DNA from: JBMOLK01 sp049325575
GTDB taxonomy: Bacteria > Bacillota > Clostridia > Acetivibrionales > Acetivibrionaceae
DNA length: 7,452 nt
Assembly: GCA_049325575.1 (NCBI GenBank)
Contig: JBMOLK010000222.1
Span: forward strand, 1 to 7,452
Direction: 5' to 3'
The position numbers and the translations under genes are program-made. Below the pieces are notes generated by a model. That model worked only from the letters and a program-made list of their open reading frames with translations. It was not told the DNA's origin and did not search any database. Below are positions 1-5,404 of the stretch, piece by piece (position 1 is the stretch's first letter; each line of letters begins with the position of its first letter).

Positions 1-2228
1 CAAGCATCAATAATATCAATAGCAATTCGCGCATTTTCCAGTGCCTTATCCTTAAGAACAGCAGTTGTATCTTTAAGATCTCTTTTTATAGATTCTCTGT
101 TATTCCATACATCATCTACAATTCTTTTCATCTCTTCAAAATCTAATGAATTTACATGTCCTGCCGATACCTGGTTCACATACTGCATAAAACCTTCCAC
201 CTTAGGCTCATAAACCATACCGACTATAGGAACCCCCAGGCTTGCAGCAAATATTAGAGCATGAAGCCTCATGCCAACCAGCATCTGTGTTTTACCGATA
301 ATACCGAGCATTTCGGATACGCTGTGTTTTTTTCTTATAACATAGCCTTTGCCCTTCATTTTGGATACAATGCTTTCAATTATGGCCAGGTCTCCGGGAT
401 AGTGCATTGGTATAAATAAAGGCTTTGCACCATATCTTTCAATTATATGGTCAGCCATCTGTGCAATTATTACTTCATACCTCTCATGCTGCGACCATTT
501 TCTCACTGATAAGCCTATAAACGTTTCCTTAGGGTTAATACCCTCACTTATTAGTATTTGGTTTATATGATCCTCGTTTTTAGCATCTATAGTGAGGGCA
601 GGGTCTGCTGTCACTATTATTTTGGGCTTATTGATATTTAGGCTCTCAAGCTCAGAGTATGATAGTTCTTCTCTTAAGGTTATTATATCAACCTGATTGA
701 CTATGGCTTTTGTAAGCTTGCGGTTTGTATCCTTGTTTAAAGGGCCTATACCGTTGGCGTAGATCATTACTTTCATTCCCATCTTTTTTGCAAGCCAGAT
801 CATGCCGAGATAATAAAAAAGTGAACGCGTACTGGTGTTGTCCTGTATAAGGCTGCCGCCACCGTTTATAAACAATCTGGAATTCTTCATAATAAACAGG
901 ACTTCAAAGAGGTTGAACCTGTTTATTGAATCTACATTGTATACTCGTCTTGTTTCTATGGGGTTTCTAGATAGAACAAGAATTTTAACATCCTTTTTAT
1001 AGGCACGAAGATTATCAATTATGGCCATAAGCATGGCATCATCCCCAATGTTTTTAAACCCATAGTAGCCGGAAATAATTGCATCGTAATGGTACTTGGA
1101 TTTGCTCCTTTCCATATTCCTGATAAGGATGGTTTCATATATTTCAAGCTGGGTTCGGCACATGTTATCAAGGGAAAAGTAAGTACTTGCCTTTTCGTAG
1201 ATTTTTTCTCCCATTTCGTTTCTAATAGAATTGTCGTTAACTAAAGTCAGCAAATGTTTGGACAAGGTTTTATAGTCTCCAGGCTCAAAAAGAAAACCGT
1301 TTTTCCCACTCTCAATAAGATCGGATATACCCCCTACATTGCTGCTTATAGTGGCTTTTCTAAAAAGTGTGCCTTCCAGTATGGCATAGGGAAAGCTTTC
1401 GCTTAAGGAAGTCAGTACGTTTATATCTATACTGTTTATAAATTCATAAGTCTCATTTACCCAACCCAGGAAGAAGACCTTACCGGAAAGGCCTAAAGAT
1501 TCTGCACTTCTCTCAAGAGATTTTTTTTCCTTCCCATCTCCAGCTATAAGAAACTTGACAGAAGGGTTTTTATCAATGACCAATTTGGCAGCTTGAAGAA
1601 AAGTACCCAGCCCTTTAACAGGATCAAGGCGGGCTAGGATTCCAATTATTACATCGTTTTCATCAAAGCTAAGATTATATTTCGTAAGAAACTCTTTTTT
1701 GGTCAGTTTAAGATCCCTCTGGCTAAAGTCAATACCGTTGTATACGGTAAATATATCTTGAGGGCTGAATCTTCTCTTTATGAGCATTTCCTTAAAATTT
1801 CTGGATACACCGATATAATAGTCTATAAACCTTAAAGCTACGGTATTTATAAGGCCGAAGGAAAACATTTTGAGTACGTTTTGAAGATAGTCCAGCCTGT
1901 AGTCACTGTGAACGGTTGTAACTATAGGGAGACCTATGGTTCTTTTTACCATTACTGCAACCATATTAGCTTTTGCACCATGAGAATGAATAAGCTCATA
2001 GCCATCTCTTCTAATAATCTCTAAAACCTTTCTCACATCAGTAAAGATTGTTCCTGTCTTAACAATTTCCACATTTATGCCCATAGCACGTGCGTCATCT
2101 GCAAAGGCGCCTGTCCTAAAGCTAATGAGCTTTACATCTATATGTTTACCCAGTTCCCTAACCAGTGACAGGACATGGCTTTTGGCTCCGCCTACATCCC
2201 CACCGCCAATTAAATGAAGAACCTTCAT
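1..2228 (-). CDS. csaB: GT4 glycosyltransferase fused to CsaB-type polysaccharide pyruvyl transferase (C-terminus cut by window edge)
   Basis: I translated this frame by hand from ATG at 2228 to the left edge: 742 codons without a stop. Residues 1-370 are a GT-B retaining glycosyltransferase (GT4). Signs are a glycine-rich start (HLIGGGDVGGAKSHVL), HSHGAK at 81-86, TVHSDYR with H107, the donor-binding pair R200/K205 in ARLDPVKG, and the EX7E motif E277/E285. After a short linker (about 370-381), residues 382-742 are a PS_pyruv_trans/CsaB domain: ISGYYGFKNIGDDAML from 384, NGGGSLIQD from 455, NGIGP at 492-496, LREE at 518-521, ADP at 541-543, and MRLHALIFAASLGVP with R654/H656. CsaB moves pyruvate from PEP to a terminal sugar of the secondary cell-wall polymer, creating the ligand for SLH domains. 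By inference the GT4 half adds a sugar in the same pathway. The last two visible bases (TG on the coding strand) leave Cys, Trp or stop possible, so the end may be very near. AAGGAG seven bases upstream supports the start. Confidence 0.9.
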   Translation of the reverse strand, partial: MKVLHLIGGGDVGGAKSHVLSLVRELGKHIDVKLISFRTGAFADDARAMGINVEIVKTGTIFTDVRKVLEIIRRDGYELIHSHGAKANMVAVMVKRTIGLPIVTTVHSDYRLDYLQNVLKMFSFGLINTVALRFIDYYIGVSRNFKEMLIKRRFSPQDIFTVYNGIDFSQRDLKLTKKEFLTKYNLSFDENDVIIGILARLDPVKGLGTFLQAAKLVIDKNPSVKFLIAGDGKEKKSLERSAESLGLSGKVFFLGWVNETYEFINSIDINVLTSLSESFPYAILEGTLFRKATISSNVGGISDLIESGKNGFLFEPGDYKTLSKHLLTLVNDNSIRNEMGEKIYEKASTYFSLDNMCRTQLEIYETILIRNMERSKSKYHYDAIISGYYGFKNIGDDAMLMAIIDNLRAYKKDVKILVLSRNPIETRRVYNVDSINRFNLFEVLFIMKNSRLFINGGGSLIQDNTSTRSLFYYLGMIWLAKKMGMKVMIYANGIGPLNKDTNRKLTKAIVNQVDIITLREELSYSELESLNINKPKIIVTADPALTIDAKNEDHINQILISEGINPKETFIGLSVRKWSQHERYEVIIAQMADHIIERYGAKPLFIPMHYPGDLAIIESIVSKMKGKGYVIRKKHSVSEMLGIIGKTQMLVGMRLHALIFAASLGVPIVGMVYEPKVEGFMQYVNQVSAGHVNSLDFEEMKRIVDDVWNNRESIKRDLKDTTAVLKDKALENARIAIDIIDA

Positions 2229-2235
2229 GAGAAAT

Positions 2236-2241
2236 CTCCTT
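2236..2241 (-). promoter_or_regulatory. Ribosome binding site of the GT4-CsaB gene
   Basis: On the coding strand AAGGAG lies seven bases before the ATG at 2228. It is a full match to the 16S anti-Shine-Dalgarno core and fixes this start. Confidence 0.8.
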
Positions 2242-2264
2242 GAAAAAATTTTAGTAAATTATGT

Positions 2265-2279
2265 TATAAGACACTTATA
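2265..2279. repeat. Small inverted repeat in the GT4-CsaB leader
   Basis: TATAAG and CTTATA form a perfect 6-bp inverted repeat around a 3-base centre. It lies about 20 bases beyond the predicted minus-strand -10 box, within the expected 5' leader. It has only AT-rich pairs plus one G-C, so a protein-binding site is more plausible than a stable RNA hairpin. It may also be chance in AT-rich DNA. Confidence 0.3.
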
Positions 2280-2299
2280 TTCTGTATTTTGCCCATCAC

Positions 2300-2328
2300 A
2301 TTATAGCATATAACCCATAAGCAGTAAA
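2300..2328 (-). promoter_or_regulatory. Predicted sigma-A promoter for the GT4-CsaB gene
   Basis: Reading the minus strand, -35 TTTACT (2328-2323) and a perfect -10 TATAAT (2305-2300) are separated by 17 bases. TGC directly before the -10 gives an extended -10 (TGnTATAAT). Transcription would start near 2293, leaving a leader of about 65 bases before the ATG at 2228. This is one of the two best promoters in the window. Confidence 0.7.
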
Positions 2329-2346
2329 AGTATATTGGATGAACTT

Positions 2347-2374
2347 TTGTTTATATGGACAACATAAGTATAAC
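2347..2374 (+). promoter_or_regulatory. Weak candidate promoter for the YitT-family gene
   Basis: TTGTTT (2347-2352), a 16-base spacer and TATAAC (2369-2374) would start transcription about 20 bases before the ATG at 2401. The -35 matches only three of six consensus bases. The gene has to be transcribed rightward from this 172-base divergent gap, and I see no better plus-strand candidate in it. Confidence 0.3.
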
Positions 2375-2390
2375 AAGGAGATTAATAATA

Positions 2391-2395
2391 GAGGT
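2391..2395 (+). promoter_or_regulatory. Ribosome binding site of the YitT-family gene
   Basis: GAGGT ends five bases before the ATG at 2401. A second, stronger AAGGAG at 2375-2380 has no ATG, GTG or TTG at a workable distance, so the closer site is taken as the functional one. Confidence 0.6.
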
Positions 2396-2400
2396 AAGAT

Positions 2401-3303
2401 ATGGGTCTTGTGGAAAAGTATTTTAAAGTCTGGAAAGACTATTTGTGGATAATCCTAGGTTCTGTAATAACTGCAGCGTCCATAAACATTTTTATGGTTC
2501 CGTATAAGATTGCACCGGGAGGAGTAAGCGGTATAGCAACAGTTGTGTATTACTTGGGCAACGGACGTTTTCCTGTGGGTATCACAATGCTTGCACTTAA
2601 TATTCCCTTATTTATTCTGGGTATGCGTTTTATAGGTAAAAGCTTTATAGTGAAGACTTTATTCGGAACTATTCTTCTTTCACTGGTTATTGATTCCACA
2701 GAACCGATAGCAAGGTATTTTGTTGAGAATTTTCTTGTAAGGCTTGAGACATCCTACTCACCGGATATACTATTATATGCCATATTTGGAGGAACACTAA
2801 TGGGGGTTGGCTTGGGAATGGTGTTCAAGTCAGGAGCTACAACAGGGGGAACAGACCTTGCTGCCAGGATTGTAAACCATTTTATACCTTCCTTTACAAT
2901 GGGTCAGACTTTATTATTCATTGATTCAAGTGTAATACTTTTTGCGGCTGTAGCATTCAATAGCTTCCAACTTGCACTATATGCCATTTTGACACTATAT
3001 ATCAGCTCAAAAGTTATTGATGCTATTTTAGAAGGCGTTAACTTTGCCAAAGCTTTATTTATTATATCCGACTCATCGGAGGAAATAGCTGCAAGAATAC
3101 TAAGAGATCTTGACAGAGGAGTTACAGCCCTTAAGGGAACAGGAATGTATACAGGTGAGGATAAAGAGGTGCTTTTATGTGTTGTACATAGGGGGCAGCT
3201 GCCCATGCTTAAAAAAATTGTTTCTGATGTGGATAAAAGGGCATTTATAATATTAACAGATATTAGAGAGGTTTTAGGAGAGGGCTTTAAAACATATGAC
3301 TGA
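2401..3303 (+). CDS. YitT family membrane protein (DUF161/DUF2179)
   Basis: This 300-residue integral membrane protein matches the usual length and layout of the YitT family, whose biochemical role is not firmly known. Hydrophobic segments lie at about 14-33, 45-75, 85-99, 122-143 and 168-200. The family signatures are PGGVSGIA at 39-46 and the glycine/threonine-rich SGATTGGTD at 144-152. The C-terminal part, about 218-297, is a soluble cytoplasmic DUF2179 domain, with GVTALKGTGMYTGEDKEVL followed by CVVHRGQLPMLKKIV. Its ferredoxin-like fold suggests ligand sensing or regulation, which is inference. The ATG at 2401 has GAGGT five bases upstream. It stands alone, divergent from the cell-wall fusion gene, and is separated from the transketolase pair by 99 bases that hold their own promoter, so a shared function with either neighbour is not indicated. 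Confidence 0.93.
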   Translation: MGLVEKYFKVWKDYLWIILGSVITAASINIFMVPYKIAPGGVSGIATVVYYLGNGRFPVGITMLALNIPLFILGMRFIGKSFIVKTLFGTILLSLVIDSTEPIARYFVENFLVRLETSYSPDILLYAIFGGTLMGVGLGMVFKSGATTGGTDLAARIVNHFIPSFTMGQTLLFIDSSVILFAAVAFNSFQLALYAILTLYISSKVIDAILEGVNFAKALFIISDSSEEIAARILRDLDRGVTALKGTGMYTGEDKEVLLCVVHRGQLPMLKKIVSDVDKRAFIILTDIREVLGEGFKTYD

Positions 3304-3322
3304 TATGTGCATAAAAATATAC

Positions 3323-3337
3323 ATCCATTTTATGGAT
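3323..3337. repeat. Perfect hairpin between the YitT gene and transketolase
   Basis: ATCCAT, a three-base TTT loop and ATGGAT form a perfect 6-bp hairpin 20 bases after the YitT stop codon. No T-run follows, so it is not a standard intrinsic terminator. It ends seven bases before the predicted -35 of the transketolase promoter, so an operator or an attenuating/mRNA-stabilising element are alternatives. Confidence 0.45.
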
Positions 3338-3344
3338 CAAACTA

Positions 3345-3373
3345 TGGACTTATAGAGCTTACTGTAGTATACT
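3345..3373 (+). promoter_or_regulatory. Predicted sigma-A promoter for the transketolase operon
   Basis: TGGACT (3345-3350), a 17-base spacer and TATACT (3368-3373) match consensus at four and five of six positions. Transcription would begin near 3380, giving a leader of about 20 bases. The -10 sits inside a perfect 10-bp palindrome at 3365-3374. Confidence 0.6.
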
Positions 3374-3389
3374 ATTATAAAAAAATTCT

Positions 3390-3394
3390 AGGAG
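3390..3394 (+). promoter_or_regulatory. Ribosome binding site of the transketolase N-terminal subunit gene
   Basis: AGGAG lies eight bases before the ATG at 3403, ideal spacing. An out-of-frame ATG at 3395 directly abuts the site and is too close to be used. Confidence 0.75.
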
Positions 3395-3402
3395 ATGCAT
3401 AG

Positions 3403-4248
3403 ATGGACGAGAAGAGGTTAAATGAGCTTAGGAGATATTCCACAATAATAAGAAAGCATATTATTGAGGCAGTTTACCGTGCTGAATCGGGACACCCTGG
3501 AGGTTCGCTCTCCAGTGCAGATATAGTAACAGTTTTATATTTTAATGAAATGCGTGTGGATCCCAAGAATCCCGGGTGGGAGGATAGAGACAGATTTGTT
3601 CTGTCAAAGGGGCATTGTTCGCCTGCACTTTATGGAGCTTTGGCAGAGAAAGGTTTTTTCCCTAAAGAAGAACTTTTGAAGTTTAGACATATAGAAAGTT
3701 TCCTGGAAGGCCACCCAAGTATGAGGTATGTACCCGGGGTGGATATGTCTACAGGGTCGCTTGGGCAGGGTATATCTGCTGCTGTGGGCATGGCTATAGC
3801 GGGAAAGCTGGATAAAAAGGATTACTATGTTTATGCCCTTTTAGGGGATGGTGAAATTCAGGAAGGTCAGGTCTGGGAAGCCCTAATGTCGGCAGCCCAT
3901 TATAAGCTTGACAACCTGATTGCCTTTTTAGACTATAACCATTTGCAGATTGACGGTGATATACGGGAGGTAATGTCCCCCGAGCCGGTAGGGGATAAAA
4001 TCAGGGCCTTTGGATGGAATGTGGTTACGATTGACGGTCATGATTATTTTAAGATAATTGAAGCAATAAGTAAGGCAAAGCAGTCAGACGGCAAGCCAAC
4101 CATGATAATTGCCGAAACAATTAAGGGTAAGGGAGTATCCTTTATGGAAAATCAAGCAGGTTGGCACGGCTCGCCTCCGAACAAGGAACAGAGGGATAAG
4201 GCTATAGCCGAGTTGGATGAAGTTTTGGCAGGAATGGGGGGCGAGTAA
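3403..4248 (+). CDS. Transketolase, N-terminal subunit (TPP pyrophosphate-binding half)
   Basis: This is the 281-residue PP domain of a split transketolase, which moves two-carbon ketol units between pentose-phosphate sugars in the cytoplasm using thiamine diphosphate and a divalent metal. Conserved residues are all present: GHPGGSLSSAD with H30, SKGHCSPALYG with H70, GHP at 102-104, TGSLGQG at 116-122, and the cofactor/metal motif GDGE at 147-150 followed by N178 thirty residues after D148, the spacing of full-length transketolases. KGKGVSFMENQAGWHG carries H254. The length suits the N-terminal half, and the missing Pyr and C-terminal domains are encoded by the next gene one base downstream, so both should form one active enzyme. 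The specific substrate is not readable from sequence. Pentose-phosphate use is likeliest, but split transketolases also occur in specialised sugar pathways. Confidence 0.95.
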   Translation: MDEKRLNELRRYSTIIRKHIIEAVYRAESGHPGGSLSSADIVTVLYFNEMRVDPKNPGWEDRDRFVLSKGHCSPALYGALAEKGFFPKEELLKFRHIESFLEGHPSMRYVPGVDMSTGSLGQGISAAVGMAIAGKLDKKDYYVYALLGDGEIQEGQVWEALMSAAHYKLDNLIAFLDYNHLQIDGDIREVMSPEPVGDKIRAFGWNVVTIDGHDYFKIIEAISKAKQSDGKPTMIIAETIKGKGVSFMENQAGWHGSPPNKEQRDKAIAELDEVLAGMGGE

Positions 4249-4249
4249 G

Positions 4250-5191
4250 ATGCAAAAGAAAATAGCAACCAGGGAAGCATACGGTAATGCTCTGGCTGAA
4301 ATCGGTGCCGATACAAGAATCGTAGTAATGGATGCAGACCTTTCAAAATCTACAAGAACCGAGCTTTTTAAGAAAAAGTACCCCGAAAGATTTTTTAACA
4401 TGGGTATTGCAGAGGCCAATATGATGTCTGCAGCTGCAGGACTTGCATCCTGCGGCAAAATAGTTTTTGCAAGTACTTTTGCAATGTTCGCTTCAGGAAG
4501 GGCTTTTGAACAGGTTAGAAATTCAATATGCTATCCTCACCTGAATGTAAAAATTGGAGCATCCCATGCCGGCCTTACTGTAGGTGAGGATGGAGCTTCA
4601 CACCAGGCTGTGGAGGATATAGCCATAATGAGAGCAATACCCAATATGACTGTGGTATGCCCTGCTGATGCTGTAGAAGCCAGATTTGCAACCATAGCTG
4701 CCTATAAGAGTGATGGGCCTTTTTATTTGAGGCTTACAAGGCTTGCAATGCCTGTAATATTTGATGAGAATAATTATAAATTTGAATTGGGCAAGGGAAT
4801 TACCGTTTCCGATGGTAACGATATAACGATAGTTGCTACAGGTCTTATGGTATCTAAAGCCTTAGAGGCAGTAGAGCTTCTGAAGCAGGAAGGAATCAAC
4901 GCAAGACTTATCAATATACATACAATTAAGCCTATTGATAAGGATATCATAATAAAGGCTGCAATGGAGACTGGTGTAATTGTTACCTGTGAAGAGCACA
5001 ACATAATAGGTGGTCTGGGAAGTGCCGTAGCAGAGGTTTTAGTAGAGAATTACCCGGTTCCGCTTAAGATGGTGGGGGTTAAAGACAAGTTCGGTAAATC
5101 AGGTAAACCTGAAGAGCTCCTTGCAAAATACGGTTTAACACCAAAAGATATTGTTGATAGAGTTAAGGAAGCCCTTAAAATGAAAAAGTAG
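4250..5191 (+). CDS. Transketolase, C-terminal subunit (pyrimidine-binding and C-terminal domains)
   Basis: This 313-residue protein is the second half of the split transketolase. Residues about 4-165 form the Pyr domain: the N-terminus KKIATREAYG, then FFNMGIAEANM, where E55 is the glutamate that activates the thiamine ring, then FASTFAMFASGRAFEQ and SHAGLTVGEDGASHQ with H106 and H118. About 185-313 is the transketolase C-terminal domain, with a conserved TCEEHNIIGGLGSAVAE. I place the start at the ATG at 4250, one base after the upstream stop, with GGGG just upstream. An in-frame ATG at 4217 would add 11 residues (MKFWQEWGASK) unlike the family N-terminus and overlap the upstream gene by 32 bases. 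The tight spacing implies translational coupling. The transcript ends at the hairpin terminator 13 bases after the stop. Confidence 0.94.
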   Translation: MQKKIATREAYGNALAEIGADTRIVVMDADLSKSTRTELFKKKYPERFFNMGIAEANMMSAAAGLASCGKIVFASTFAMFASGRAFEQVRNSICYPHLNVKIGASHAGLTVGEDGASHQAVEDIAIMRAIPNMTVVCPADAVEARFATIAAYKSDGPFYLRLTRLAMPVIFDENNYKFELGKGITVSDGNDITIVATGLMVSKALEAVELLKQEGINARLINIHTIKPIDKDIIIKAAMETGVIVTCEEHNIIGGLGSAVAEVLVENYPVPLKMVGVKDKFGKSGKPEELLAKYGLTPKDIVDRVKEALKMKK

Positions 5192-5203
5192 AAGATGGTA
5201 ATA

Positions 5204-5235
5204 AAAAAAGATAGGTTGGAAAACCTGTCTTTTTT
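5204..5235 (+). terminator. Intrinsic terminator of the transketolase operon
   Basis: AAGATAGGTT (5208-5217) pairs with AACCTGTCTT (5222-5231), with one G-T wobble and a four-base GGAA loop. The stem extends by A-T pairs outward to 5204/5235 and ends in a run of six T. The matching A-run on the left means it could also act on the opposite strand. It starts 13 bases after the transketolase stop. Confidence 0.88.
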
Positions 5236-5250
5236 ATTTACAAATAATAC

Positions 5251-5286
5251 TTCTATTAGTATTTATTCAGGTGTTTACTAATAGAA
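5251..5286. repeat. 11-bp perfect inverted repeat, candidate operator
   Basis: TTCTATTAGTA (5251-5261) and TACTAATAGAA (5276-5286) are perfect reverse complements separated by 14 bases, with arm centres 25 bases apart. The right arm covers the predicted -35 box (5274-5279) of the downstream gene, where a bound repressor would block RNA polymerase. It lies upstream of the transcription start and has no T-run, so a terminator is unlikely. No regulator is identified. Confidence 0.5.
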
Positions 5287-5302
5287 TGATTACTGTTACA
5301 AT
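5274..5302 (+). promoter_or_regulatory. Predicted promoter of the large membrane protein gene
   Basis: TTTACT (5274-5279), a 17-base spacer and TACAAT (5297-5302), with TGT just before the -10, make an extended -10 promoter of the same type as the one before the GT4-CsaB gene. The start would be near 5309, giving a leader of about 95 bases. Confidence 0.6.
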
Positions 5303-5337
5303 ATGGTATAAATGTTAACGGCATTATTATAGAATGT

Positions 5338-5366
5338 AAAAAGTTTTAACATAAATGGAACTTTTT
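5338..5366 (+). repeat. AT-rich hairpin in the leader of the large membrane protein gene
   Basis: AAAAAGTT (5338-5345) and AACTTTTT (5359-5366) can pair over eight bases around a 13-base loop. The stem has a single G-C pair, so it is weak. The T-run is part of the stem. It might modestly affect elongation or mRNA stability, or be chance. Confidence 0.3.
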
Positions 5367-5393
5367 TATGAAGAAAAGCGTCAATATATTTTT

Positions 5394-5401
5394 GAGGTGA
5401 T
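5394..5401 (+). promoter_or_regulatory. Strong ribosome binding site of the large membrane protein gene
   Basis: GAGGTGAT matches eight consecutive bases of the anti-Shine-Dalgarno complement and its GAGG core lies seven bases before the ATG at 5405. It fixes the start. Confidence 0.8.
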
Positions 5402-5404
5402 TTA

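Noticed and set aside
2904..3206. Minus-strand open frame of 100 codons inside the YitT-family gene
   Set aside because: It is antisense to a well-supported gene, has no recognisable domain, and has a serine/leucine/isoleucine-rich composition typical of the complement of coding DNA.
4084..4458. Minus-strand open frames spanning the junction of the two transketolase genes
   Set aside because: They are wholly antisense to two conserved genes and show no protein family signal.
4774..5004. Minus-strand open frame within the transketolase C-terminal gene
   Set aside because: It is a shadow of conserved coding sequence without family resemblance.
5303..5404. A riboswitch or other structured RNA in the roughly 95-base leader of the membrane protein gene
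   Set aside because: The leader is AT-rich with only a weak hairpin at 5338-5366, and I recognise no conserved riboswitch motif or classical terminator there.
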